64,000 bases of DNA from Jaenimonas drosophilae (taxonomy: Eukaryota > Euglenozoa > Kinetoplastea > Trypanosomatida > Trypanosomatidae), in the NCBI GenBank assembly GCA_030849065.1, contig JASAON010001593.1, positions 1 to 64,000 of the forward strand, given 5' to 3'. The notes under the pieces are model-generated. The model was not told where the DNA came from. It saw only the letters and a program-made list of their open reading frames with translations, and searched no databases. The translations under genes were made by a program, and so were the position numbers. The first letter of the stretch is position 1. Each line of letters opens with the position of its first letter. This document shows, in pieces, positions 1-10,145 of the stretch.

Positions 1-1495
1 GTCCATACAGAGTCGTGTTGGCCATAGCCCGTGTCACAGCCTGCACCTGTCCACACATGTACGTCATCATGTCATTGTCCGTCGGGGCCTGCCCAAAGAC
101 GTGATAGGGCACAGGAATTAATGCAGTGTTTGATATACTCCACGAGTTATAGGGAATGTTTGCGCAGTCACCACTGGGGTAGGTGTACACGTCATCCATC
201 AAGGACCAGTCATAACTGCCAGCCATTTGCTTCATTTGGAACAAAAATAAATTCCGGCCACCAGTTTGGCAGCACGATACTCCTTGAGTGATGGCCATGC
301 TTGGGCAAGTGGTACCCAAAGGGCCAGTCACCATGTCGTAGACAAGAAAGTTGGACTGACCAGCTCCAATGTTGTTGTAGAAGTTGTCCATGGCACCATT
401 GCTATTGAAGCTGTTGGTGGACAGTATTGCTAGTGCTTGGATCAATGTCATCCCACTCATCCATCCAGTCATGACGTAATTCAGGTCATTGTTGCCGGAG
501 ACAGAGGCAAAGTTGACCTCGCGCAGCTCTGCAAAGGCCTGTGACGCAGCGTACTCGGTGGAGTCCATTCCAGGCACTGGAGCAACGGTAATGATGTTGG
601 TTGGGTTGATCTTCGTCGAGCCTGCATTCCGGTACTGTGACCACGCAAGGTAACCAGCCGCGAACGTTAATACAACAGTTGCATTTCGTTCCACTAGAAC
701 TGGGTCAGTTAGTGTTCGACTCATATACTGTTGCATCATAGCTGCTTCAGAGGGGACATTTGTCGGAGCCGCATACAGGATGAAGCTTGATTTCGTTGCC
801 TGAACGTCTTTGACGTACAAAGAGTCTGTGAAGTGTCCATAAAAATAAGTGCCCAAAAAGGTGCCTCCGAACAAGGTAACAGCTTTTGAGTAAAAACTCC
901 ATCCGGCTTGGGAGATTCCGTGGGTTCCATTGCAGTTCAACATCACGGTAGTTGAAGCGAACTGCTCCATCTTGGAGAAGAACATCATCAAAGCAGCTGT
1001 CTGGACTGTGTCGCGTGGCAAAGTGAAGTACACCTGAGGGACGTTGGTATTGGTGGTGAACTTGTTGATGCTGGTGGTATCGAAATCCTGCACAAGTGGT
1101 GCAAAGGCAACCATCTTTCCACTGGACATGGCTGTGCCAGAGTACATGTCCAGCAGCAACATTGTCCCAACAGGTCCAAGCATGGCTGCATAGCCATTAG
1201 CAGCAAAGACGCTGTAGATGGAGTTGCCAGAGGACGTAGACACGAGAGACGACACAAATGACACAGACGTCGTTGACTTGGTAGCAGTCATGGCTCCAGT
1301 ACAATACAACTGCAGAATGTCAAAAGCACCGGTAAAGCTCGCCACCGGTAGCCCAGCTGTGATGGTTCCATCAACACCAAAGCACGCAATCAAACACAGA
1401 ACGACGGTGAATGCGGCACGGTCAGGAAGAATCAACTTGAGTGTCATGGACAGGATGCGGCGTGGGAATATGTGGGAAGGTCTACACAAATTCAT
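1..1495 (-). CDS. Receptor-like surface protein, partial (runs off left edge)
   Basis: An uninterrupted minus-strand frame runs from an ATG at 1495 to base 1 without a stop, about 498 residues. A basic N-terminal stretch is followed by a hydrophobic segment (FTVVLCLIACFG), which looks like a signal peptide. The body matches the ectodomain of the complete paralogue at 4846-8997 block by block: a FAPL motif, APVPG against SPVPG, a TGWMSGMTLIQAL segment against AGWVSGWALVNAL, and a cysteine-containing segment before the cut. The GW-x-x-G-x-x-x-x-x-AL pattern resembles the periplasmic-binding-protein-like ectodomain of kinetoplastid receptor-type adenylate cyclases. An alternative ATG is at 1447. 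The transmembrane and cytosolic parts would lie outside the window. Family membership is seen directly; ligand and function are unknown. Confidence 0.8.
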   Translation of the reverse strand, partial: MNLCRPSHIFPRRILSMTLKLILPDRAAFTVVLCLIACFGVDGTITAGLPVASFTGAFDILQLYCTGAMTATKSTTSVSFVSSLVSTSSGNSIYSVFAANGYAAMLGPVGTMLLLDMYSGTAMSSGKMVAFAPLVQDFDTTSINKFTTNTNVPQVYFTLPRDTVQTAALMMFFSKMEQFASTTVMLNCNGTHGISQAGWSFYSKAVTLFGGTFLGTYFYGHFTDSLYVKDVQATKSSFILYAAPTNVPSEAAMMQQYMSRTLTDPVLVERNATVVLTFAAGYLAWSQYRNAGSTKINPTNIITVAPVPGMDSTEYAASQAFAELREVNFASVSGNNDLNYVMTGWMSGMTLIQALAILSTNSFNSNGAMDNFYNNIGAGQSNFLVYDMVTGPLGTTCPSMAITQGVSCCQTGGRNLFLFQMKQMAGSYDWSLMDDVYTYPSGDCANIPYNSWSISNTALIPVPYHVFGQAPTDNDMMTYMCGQVQAVTRAMANTTLYG

Positions 1496-2186
1496 TTGGA
1501 AAGACGAAAGGATAGAAAAGAATAAGGTACAGTGAGCACGTTGATGTCGCTGAGACTCTGTTTGCAGTGGTACAAAACGGGCAGTTACTCTGGTCATATG
1601 AGAGCAAAGGCAATAAGAAAAGAGCAGTGATGAAGCCACTCCTGTGTTCAGAAAAGATTCTGACAAAGTGTGACACCCACGACACCGTTGGATATAAATG
1701 AGTGAAATCATGGAAACCCTACCTACTTACCGATCAATACACACAAACATGAACAGATTTCACTTTGCTTCACCGATAGGATCACATTCAGAGAGAAGAA
1801 ACGGCTGCATCAAATCCTTCAACGACGGCACCCCGAGTGGCGGGCTCACAGCGGTCTCTCGTAACACAGTGGAAGATAAACTACACTGCTGTGGTACAAT
1901 TTCTTCCAATTGCACAGTACATTATGCGAGTATGAGAACAATGGGTAAAGCGAGAAAAGATACAGAATAAAGCAGAGCACCTTCATGTCACAGAAGGTCC
2001 TCATGCACTAAATGAAGCTGCGTCATGAAAACAGAAAGTAGAAGTCAGGCAACACTGATGCACCCATATTTGAGATATGTTGACGCGAATGTGTGAGAAG
2101 GAGGAAGCCCCTAGCGCAAAACAAAAAACAAACAGCGCGGTTATAACCGTGTGGCGTTGGTAGATCAAAGCAACAGCAGCTGTAAA
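1496..2186. other. Intergenic region between family copies
   Basis: No supported gene. On the minus strand this is downstream of the decayed copy at 2187-4080 and upstream of the copy at 1-1495. I could not match it to the transmembrane or cyclase-like part of the family, so the decayed copy appears truncated at its 3' side. Short open frames here have no recognisable content. Confidence 0.6.
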
Positions 2187-4080
2187 TCACCTGGATGAAC
2201 AACAGAGCATTGCCACAATGACGGTACGCACAGCAGCAGGCGCCTGTTCGGCTGGTGACAACGTCTGCACAAACTCCTGCACAGTGGATAGCGCCTTGGC
2301 ACTGCCAAGCTCAGTCGCAGACAACGATGGTCCAGCCCAGCTGGACGGGTTTGCGGCAAACACCAATCGACCCGTCACTGATACATCATCCGCGTGCACT
2401 GTAGATGCATAGAACTTTGTCACGTCATCACAGGAAACGAGCAGCACATTGGTGGGGTGACTCTTCAAATACGCCAGCATCCCAGCAGCATCACTCTCAG
2501 TTATGCCAATCACCACAAGTGTGCGTACACCCAACAGGGAATATTGTCGCCAAGGTCATCTGTTGGCTGCTGTAGATGATCGGAAGACACGCCTATCCCA
2601 AAGTACAGGAGAGTGTTTCTCACAAGGCTGGCAGTTGCATGCGACGTTGCTGAGCTGCGAACAACACTGCACACAGTCGATGCTTCCGTCGCCACCCCGG
2701 AAAGGTACGATGCCAACACAATTAGTTCCTGCTCCAAAGTCGGGAAGAGGTTCACGTTGTTGGCATATAATATGTGAGATTGCGTGGCTTGTGGCATGAT
2801 GTCAACACTTTGTTGAGTTGGTTCAACTCACGTCAAGAAGGCATCCGGAATGACACCCATCAACGATGCTGTGATGTAAGTCTCCTGGTGTGATTTGAGA
2901 TCTTCACTTGCCCTACTCACAGAGGTTTGCTGGCAGTACCCTCGTACCTCATGGTTGCAGTTGTGCCGGTGCAGAGTTGTGTGGGCCAGTCGCTGCATCG
3001 TACTATACACTTGGCTGCACATGGAAGACATCATCTCATTGTCGGAGGGGCTCATCCCTGCCAGATGAACTGTGCGAGGCAAATGAAGGACTTCCTCCAT
3101 TGTGCTAGGAGTCGTACTTGTGTCGCCGATATCGCAGAGGTTAGAACACATGCCCAAGCCGTACTGAAACGAGCCTCCACGAAGAGGAACTGTGTTGAAG
3201 GACGTTCCAGTCTTGGCAAATTAATGGAACCACATGCTGTTGCCGCCTGCATGACCGCCAGTTGCACAGTGCCTCTTTTCCCATCACAGCAGTGCTCGGA
3301 CAAGCAGATGAGCCAAACGATTCAATGAGCAAATCTCTCACCAAAAAACTTGACTGCGCCTCCAGAAGATTGTTGTGGAATTTCACCTTGTCGTTGAGCG
3401 TTTCACCAGTGTACATGTTCATGGCAATCATCAGTGAAGATGCGCTTGCACATCCAGCCATCAGGATATCCCTCTGCGGCACCGACTTGGTGCCACAATC
3501 TTTTGCGCCATGTATCTCAGAATCTTGGACAGAAACCTACTCAGTTGCCCCAATGCCAGGAGCAGGCATCGAAATCACAGTGTTTTCAGGTGAGAGCACA
3601 TTTCTGGTTTCTGCATTGGATACGTATAAGTTCCCACACGCCCTTGGTAAAGATAGAGATTTCACCAGGATTCTGCTCGCCGGTAGAAAGATGCTGAACG
3701 CTACGCGCCACCAAAGATCATCGTGAAAACTCTCAAACACCTTGATTGTGTATAAAGGGTTCCGCTGTCACAATTCAATCATTGGCTGGGTGAGCGCCGA
3801 AGAAAGCAACAAAGATACACACAATCCTGTCGAATATTTTTTCAGGCTGATATCGTTCACAAACTGTATCAACCTCAGCATCGGCATTGAGAAGCGTAGC
3901 GGGGTAACCATAAACATGTATCAGCAATGCTAATTCCATAAGAACCACACAGACGTCACTGTATGTACCCGTGAATACCAGAGAATACAAGACTGCACAA
4001 TCGACTCTAACATTCAGAGCGACAGAACTGAAGAAACGCAGCATCATGATTAACACAGATACAATCTCCGGCGGGTCCAT
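2187..4080 (-). pseudogene. Decayed copy of the receptor-like family
   Basis: Successive minus-strand fragments line up in order with the paralogue at 4846-8997 but need frame changes. In 3141-3740 an APGIGAT block and an LLEAQSSFLVRDL block match VPGVDDT and LINAQASFIVDDL, with an in-frame TAG at 3537. Near 3150 the frame shifts; 2510-3157 then carries a SLMGVIPD block and a PTLEQELIVLASY block, with another in-frame stop at 2828. Near 2550 the frame shifts again, and 2187-2534 carries CDDVTKFY and RLVFAANPSSW blocks before ending. The transmembrane and cyclase-like parts are missing. The 3775-4080 stretch is only weakly similar to the family N-terminus, so the upstream boundary is uncertain. 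With two stops, two shifts and a 3' truncation this is a pseudogene. Confidence 0.8.
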
Positions 4081-4845
4081 CTTGAACAGAGAGGAGCACG
4101 TACCCTCTTACGGAGAACTCAGACAAGGCTGCGACTCACTGGCCGTGCATGACTGGGGCACCAGCTTCCTCCTGATAATCTACACCTCAGGAATCGGACC
4201 CTCCACGGACACATGCTGTGGCGGTGCTCCCGTGTAACCTTGTGTGTGTGGACTTGGATGGTAATCAAAGCATGCCAAGCAGCAAATCAGTATTACAAAA
4301 AAAAGGGAAATGAAGAAGAAGAATGTGGTGGAAAATGGAGATGGATGGACGATGCATCACGTGAAACAAACGCCACAACAGGAGAGCTACCATTGCGCGC
4401 GCCAATTTTTAAATTCTGAAGTCTGCATTGTTTTGTATCGCATGCGTAAAAAAAAAGGGCGAAGCAACTAGTTTTTGATTGTCTTAGAGGGAATGTACCG
4501 TTAGGCCATCACGGCATTAAGAGTACATAGACTAACAGCACGAAACAATCATGATGTCGGGAGGGTGAACTAGTGTCAACGAATAAAAAAACCAAGATTG
4601 AACAACACATACCATGATCTCGGTCCCAATTGAAGAACACACTCTAATGACAAATGTGCGACAGCGGTCGCATCGTTATGTTGTACTTCTTCAAAAGCGT
4701 TGGGCCGAAAAAAAATTCTTCATCCAGAAATAAGAGAGATATTTCTTGTAGTAACGTCCATCAGAGGGAAAACTGGTGCACTTGCACTTTCCCAGCATTG
4801 TTCATAAGGACATGATAGTCAGCAGCCATCACATTCACCAAATCC
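4081..4845. other. Intergenic region
   Basis: No supported coding sequence. It should contain the 3' UTR of the large receptor-like gene (minus strand, ending at 4846) and whatever remains of the 5' flank of the decayed copy. Several A-runs on the plus strand (near 4290, 4450 and 4710) read as T-rich tracts on the transcribed strand and could serve as trans-splicing polypyrimidine tracts. Confidence 0.5.
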
Positions 4846-7800
4846 TTAAGCATCGTCCCCAGTCATGTACGAAAAATTTCGAAGGGTGTAGCCTTGTCCC
4901 ACCTGACTCTTACGGGTTGAACGCTTGCGAGCAACCGATTGTCGAGTAACCTCACGCGCAATTGCGACAGTCTGCTTGGACTCATCCAGCGTCGACGAAG
5001 TGCGTTTTGGAACTGCAGTAAAGGGCGAAGACCGTCTAACAACACCATGACGGTACTCAATCAGTGAGCCAAGACGGTCCGCCAGGGCTAAAAGAATCGC
5101 ATCAGTAGATGAATTCTCCACGGCACTCTCACCACACGATGGCAGTGGCACACACAACCATTGACACATCGCGCAAAGTGGAACAGCACTGCATCTTCTC
5201 ACTCTACCGTCATACAACAAAGACAGTCGATGCAAACACGCTTCACGTGAGGATGGCGTTGCTTCGGAGCCACTGCTAAGCAAATACAGGGCATTTGCGT
5301 CACAATACTCTTTGGCAGTGACGCCTGCTCCCTGCACTTCAGACACAGCCCTAGCATGCTCAGTCCCATCGCAGCCACTCACACCAGCCACAAACAGCTC
5401 CTTTCGATATGTTCCAGACCGGGTTTTTAGCAAACAATTGCCAAGTGACTCCCACAGCACACACGCACGGGCATCCTCAGGCAGCGCATCATGCGCAGCA
5501 TCAGTTAGCACAAGAGAGCAGCCGACAGGGCAAGCCGCGGCGGCACACGCAGCAACCTCAGCTGCAGGAAGGAGCCACTCACTCACACTCCCCAGGGGTC
5601 CACAGACATCCTCAAGGTGCATGCACACGCGCACTCGCAGCCCACAGACAAGTGTAGAACCACCACTCACAGAGGTATCCACAAGTGCATACACAGCACT
5701 CAGTGCATCCGCATCTGACACAGAAGCAGCAGCAGCAGCTCCACGCTCAATACCCTGGCAGAGATGTAGACCAGTAGTTGCGGAAGGGCACCACAGCACA
5801 AACATGCCGGCAACAGCACGCACCTCGACGCACCCATGCTCAAGTACAGCATCACGCAAACTCCGCACATACTGCTCCACAACACGCGACATCACAACAG
5901 GTTCCCGCGCCCACAGCAGAAGCCAATGACACACATCAACAAACACAACAGTTGAAGGTCCTGCAGCAGGGGCCAACGTACGTGACGCATCCGTCGCCTG
6001 TTGCTGCATGCGTGCACACGCCTCCAGGCGCTTTCCACTCTCTACAAGCTCAGGCATCGACGCATACGAGTGCTTCTCCTCATTCCCCCACCAGCCACGC
6101 ACACAGTTCACAGCAGAAAACGCAACACCATGTCCCCATAGAAGAAGCGCAACCAGAATAAGCACAGCTACACCAAGTGCGACACCGACACCGATTATCA
6201 GGTCATCAACAGCATTGCTTGGCGAAGAGCTGCTGTGACTGGGAATTACAACCCAACGAGACGACGACGATGCAGCATGCGTGGGTGTTACGGTGGGCGT
6301 ATGGCGGCTTGAGGAATGATCAGTCGCTGAGAAGGAGTGGTGAGATGAAGAGCTCCCCTTCCCTTCATCCCTAGTGGATGAATCTGCAGGCACCTCAATG
6401 CACGTCGCAGTATCAACAGCCTTCACCAAGGTTTCACCCACAGCTCCAGACGCAGCACTGCTCGGATACATCATGCTGGGAGTGGATGGCTGCGCAACAA
6501 GCGAGGCACCGGGAGTCACAACATTCGTGTAGGACCACAAAGCAATGTCACGTGCTCCATAGTTACCAACACACGTCGTAGCACTCGACGCATCAATCGC
6601 ACTGCACCCCTTACTGAAGGGGCCAAACGTAGTACCATCCACAGACACAGTCACAGCATCATACAGAAGCTGCTGCACATCAGGGTCAGGGCCATTCCGC
6701 GCACTCAAGTGGTCATACACCGTCGCAACAATGAAGGCACGCAGTACAGCAGGGGTCTGAAGCGAAGGTGCAACACTCTGCAGAAACTGTGTCACCGTGC
6801 TCAGCGGGGCGGCTGTAGCAGCAGCGGTGGGGTTGGAGGGTGTGGCAGTCCACGACGGCAGGTTCGTGGCAAACACAAGACGGTCCGTCACGCTGCTGGG
6901 CAGCCCACCAAACGCAGTCTGCACTGAGCCGTAGTACTTCGTCACATCGTCAAACGACACAAACACAGTAGCACTCGCATGCCCCTGCAGGTACGTCACA
7001 AGGCCCGCCGCATCCGTACTTCCAAGCCCAATAGCAAACGTGTGCGTGCACCCATCAGGGATGCTCGTCCCAAGAAGTGCTCCCGTCCCCGTCACAGTCA
7101 CAATGTTCGCAGCCTCATACGGAAGGGTGAACGTCGTCAGCGTCTTCGTCAGAAGCGACTTGACAGCAGACGATGAGGTCGACGTGCTCACAACACCACA
7201 CACAACCGAAGCAGTAGTCACAGCTCCATGCACGTACGACGCAAGCACATACAGCTCCTGGTCTAGCGTCGGACACAGGTACACAAGGTTCGACTTCGAA
7301 ATATGTGGCTGCGTCGTCTGCGGCATAAAGTCCAGTACAAAGGTGCTGCTCATCGTGCTCGACGCAACCACAGTGTCAGGGATCACCCCCATCAGCGCCG
7401 TCGTTACCCACGTCGACATGTGCGTGCTCAGGGCAGTGCTCGCAGATGTCGTCGTCGTTGAAACACAGGTACTGAAGTACAAGTTGGATGCAAGGTGGGC
7501 ATACAACGCACGGTTCGACAACAGCGACACAACATCATTCAACACAGTGCACATGTCCTCAATCATCGTATTGTCAGTCGTGCTAAGCCCAACAAGTCGC
7601 TGTGGCACATATAGACTCACAAGCTCCGTGTAGGGAGTTGTGACAGGAGCAATGTCTTCAGGGGGAATGATGTTGGCACACTTCCCAAGAGCGTACTGGA
7701 ACAGTGCGTTTGACATGTAAGTAACGTCGAAGGACCCACCCTTCTGGGTAAACGTGACAAAGAATACGTTGTTGCCAGCAGCGTGACAGTTGCACACAGC

Positions 7801-8997
7801 TCCCTGCGAAACGGCGTAGTTTGAACACGACCCGCTGGGGCCAAACGTGCCAATGTATAGGTCGTCCACAATGAAGCTGGCCTGTGCATTGATGAGGTTG
7901 TTAAAGAAGTTTGTCTGTGCACCATTGGTGTTTCCAATGTTTGTAGACATGTACATTGTCAGTGCATTCACAAGTGCCCACCCAGATACCCACCCGGCAT
8001 ACATATAGAGCAGGAGGGCATTGGTGTTACCAGAAGGGTAGCTCGACGTCGCCTGCTGAACAAATGACTGTGTGGCTGCATACGTCGTATCGTCCACTCC
8101 GGGGACCGGAGAAGCACCAATGAAGTTGCCAGCGGGGAGACGAGTGGAAGTTGCTGCCGCATAATACGTCAGCACCAAGTTTATAAGCATAAAAGGATAC
8201 ACAATTGTTGTATTTGCAGCGCGAAGTGTCGAATCTGACACCATGCTCGTGCACCACGTTGTAGTGTCAGTATTGACTGAGTTGGAATTGGTTTCCCACT
8301 CACCAAGCATGTACAGTACTCCAGGTTTCTGAGACACAGTGGAAGTGTACGTGGATGCAGAAGAGGAGGAAATGACAGTTGAGCCGAACAAAGGAAGCTG
8401 AAGGTTCAGAAGTAAGCTGCCAGTCTTTCCGACACCCCAATTTCCAGTGGCAACAATGGCCTGCCTCACAGGAAACTGGGGCTGTTGTGACAGAAAATAC
8501 ATCAGGCCTATCGTCTGTGCACCATCAAACGGAATTGTCCAGAACACAATATTAAGGTAATTGGCAAAGCACGAATAGGTTGCAGCGATGTCCAGCGTTT
8601 GGGCAAGAGGGGCAAAATCAACGAAGTTCCTTTCGTTCTGATACTTGTACATATCGAAAAGCATGAAGGTGGCGGCAGGGCCAAAGAGTACAATGGCACT
8701 CTGGCGTATACAAAAAGTTGAAAAGATCGCAAACCCATATGTATTGGCGGTGGAGCTTGGTGAGGTCGCAAAGGAAACGGTGGCTGAACTTCCTGCAGAT
8801 GCTGGTACATACACCCCGATAGTATAGTAACTGAGCTGAGGGGTCGGCGCAACACCAGTTTGATAGCCAGTACCAATAGTTGCTGTGGCAGCATCAACAG
8901 GAACAACGCAAATGGGAGCCAACAGAAAGATCCATGAAAGAATCAACCATTGACACATTAAACGCCGTACAAGAACTCTACCACATGAGGGAAACAT
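4846..8997 (-). CDS. Receptor-type adenylate cyclase-like protein with degenerate cyclase domain
   Basis: A 1383-residue type I membrane protein. Residues 1-37 are a basic and then hydrophobic signal peptide. About 890 residues of Ser/Thr-rich ectodomain follow, with the AGWVSGWALVNAL pattern typical of kinetoplastid receptor-cyclase ectodomains, then a Ser/His/Thr-rich stalk and one transmembrane helix at about 930-953 (IIGVGVALGVAVLILVALLL). The cytosolic part from about 1013 to 1170 aligns with a class III cyclase: STVVFVDV matches the first metal-Asp strand, but the usual VGDS loop reads VAGM, the Lys of EVK is Arg, and the N-x-x-x-R catalytic motif is absent. Cyclase activity is therefore unlikely; a sensing or scaffold role is inference. 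The last 200 residues match nothing I recognise. The ATG at 8997 opens the frame and the signal peptide. Fold assignment rests on motif alignment by eye. Confidence 0.8.
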   Translation of the reverse strand: MFPSCGRVLVRRLMCQWLILSWIFLLAPICVVPVDAATATIGTGYQTGVAPTPQLSYYTIGVYVPASAGSSATVSFATSPSSTANTYGFAIFSTFCIRQSAIVLFGPAATFMLFDMYKYQNERNFVDFAPLAQTLDIAATYSCFANYLNIVFWTIPFDGAQTIGLMYFLSQQPQFPVRQAIVATGNWGVGKTGSLLLNLQLPLFGSTVISSSSASTYTSTVSQKPGVLYMLGEWETNSNSVNTDTTTWCTSMVSDSTLRAANTTIVYPFMLINLVLTYYAAATSTRLPAGNFIGASPVPGVDDTTYAATQSFVQQATSSYPSGNTNALLLYMYAGWVSGWALVNALTMYMSTNIGNTNGAQTNFFNNLINAQASFIVDDLYIGTFGPSGSCSNYAVSQGAVCNCHAAGNNVFFVTFTQKGGSFDVTYMSNALFQYALGKCANIIPPEDIAPVTTPYTELVSLYVPQRLVGLSTTDNTMIEDMCTVLNDVVSLLSNRALYAHLASNLYFSTCVSTTTTSASTALSTHMSTWVTTALMGVIPDTVVASSTMSSTFVLDFMPQTTQPHISKSNLVYLCPTLDQELYVLASYVHGAVTTASVVCGVVSTSTSSSAVKSLLTKTLTTFTLPYEAANIVTVTGTGALLGTSIPDGCTHTFAIGLGSTDAAGLVTYLQGHASATVFVSFDDVTKYYGSVQTAFGGLPSSVTDRLVFATNLPSWTATPSNPTAAATAAPLSTVTQFLQSVAPSLQTPAVLRAFIVATVYDHLSARNGPDPDVQQLLYDAVTVSVDGTTFGPFSKGCSAIDASSATTCVGNYGARDIALWSYTNVVTPGASLVAQPSTPSMMYPSSAASGAVGETLVKAVDTATCIEVPADSSTRDEGKGSSSSHHSFSATDHSSSRHTPTVTPTHAASSSSRWVVIPSHSSSSPSNAVDDLIIGVGVALGVAVLILVALLLWGHGVAFSAVNCVRGWWGNEEKHSYASMPELVESGKRLEACARMQQQATDASRTLAPAAGPSTVVFVDVCHWLLLWAREPVVMSRVVEQYVRSLRDAVLEHGCVEVRAVAGMFVLWCPSATTGLHLCQGIERGAAAAASVSDADALSAVYALVDTSVSGGSTLVCGLRVRVCMHLEDVCGPLGSVSEWLLPAAEVAACAAAACPVGCSLVLTDAAHDALPEDARACVLWESLGNCLLKTRSGTYRKELFVAGVSGCDGTEHARAVSEVQGAGVTAKEYCDANALYLLSSGSEATPSSREACLHRLSLLYDGRVRRCSAVPLCAMCQWLCVPLPSCGESAVENSSTDAILLALADRLGSLIEYRHGVVRRSSPFTAVPKRTSSTLDESKQTVAIAREVTRQSVARKRSTRKSQVGQGYTLRNFSYMTGDDA

Positions 8998-9591
8998 GAG
9001 TAGTTCGGGTGTAAGAAGATTGACAACGGTCGTGGCACTTTCTGAGAAGGTTCTCCACTTGCTTGCGGCTTACTTTAGGGAAGAGTGTGGTCTACGCATC
9101 ACAAAGTTGAAACAGGAGAATTAGCCGACAGTAGTCACGCATAACGCGAAGAAGTAACATAATAATGTAGAGGATTCCACCAGAAGTCGAATTTGGGCTT
9201 CTGAAATCTAATCAGGAGCGGTTCCTGTGGTGCACAAACCTCTCATGAAAATGGATGCACACAGCTGTCCACAGTATCTTTAACATCACACTGTCTGCAG
9301 GCTCGAGTCAAGAAAAAGTGCTTCAGCAGTCACAAATCAAGCCACCTTCACACGGAGATGTGACAACAGTCGACGTTCACGCATACGTTGCAACCAAAGC
9401 GCGCTGACAGGAACAGGTTACGTAGAATGCACATCTCAGCCTCTGGGGAAAAGGAAAAGCCTAGGCAGCAAAGTGGTACCGATTTGTAAACGGACCTTTG
9501 CATTGCCAGAGACACAAGTCACACACCACCAAGGGCAAATGCGAATAGAGAACAAAGCCTTCCATGAGCTGCTTGACTCCTACGACGCGAT
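8998..9591. other. Intergenic region upstream of the receptor-like gene
   Basis: No supported gene. On the minus strand this is the 5' flank of the gene at 4846-8997. I found neither a further family fragment nor an RNA gene. Confidence 0.5.
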
Positions 9592-10145
9592 TCAACATCC
9601 CAACCCCGGATACGAAACGTTGAGGACATTATGGGCGGCGGTACCAACATCTAATGTAGCAAGTACGAGCTGCTGAAGGGCACAGCTGAATGGAGGCGAA
9701 TCCACCTTGAGGAGTGCCGACATTTCCCAAAAGGGGGAAAAGTAAGGAAACACCCCAATGAACCACAACGATTGTGAGACAGTCCAATGCACAATTTAGA
9801 GGTCCCATCCTGTCTCCATCCAAATACAGACCGAGCATGTACACGACACCTTGTGTATAGTTGAGTGCAGTCCTATACCCACCTACATCATCGGCGTTCC
9901 AAGCAGGTTGACTAAAGTGTCAAAGTATAGATCAGAACATGAATAGATAGAATTTAGCATGAGAAATGGAGCGAGTGCATTGACCCACGTGGAGAGCCAG
10001 CGCTGTATTGCGAAGAACATTGATGTGGGGTAGCGGCTTTTTAAGGAGCACTCTGAAGTAACCAGAGCATCCAAACAGCACTGAGCACAGCTGAGCCACA
10101 CAAGAACCGGAAATTCAAACCACCAGGAAGACGTCACCAGATAAC
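9592..10145 (-). pseudogene. Highly eroded remnant of the receptor-like family
   Basis: Two short minus-strand blocks in different frames match the complete paralogue. At about 9883-10000 a segment with ALAPF, IYSCSDLYF and LLGTP follows the spacing of DFAPL, TYSCFANYL and FWTIP. At about 9790-9880 a segment QGVVYMLGLYLDG matches KPGVLYMLGEWET. About 75 residues that separate these blocks in the paralogue are missing, so an internal deletion is likely, and a stop lies between them at 9883. Further downstream only scattered similarity remains. No full frame survives. The assignment rests on a few short motifs in the right order, so it is less certain than the 2187-4080 pseudogene. Confidence 0.55.

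Noticed and set aside
5312..5929. A 205-codon plus-strand frame opposite the receptor-like gene
   Set aside because: It lies fully antisense to a clearly coding region, has Thr/Ser/Ala low-complexity content mirroring the GT-rich coding strand, and runs against the cluster direction.
7040..7633. A 197-codon plus-strand frame in the same gene
   Set aside because: It is antisense to the ectodomain of the gene at 4846-8997; its composition is explained by the complementary codons.
8996..9060. Possible extra receptor-family N-terminus upstream of 8997
   Set aside because: No in-frame ATG or family block precedes the signal peptide at 8997.
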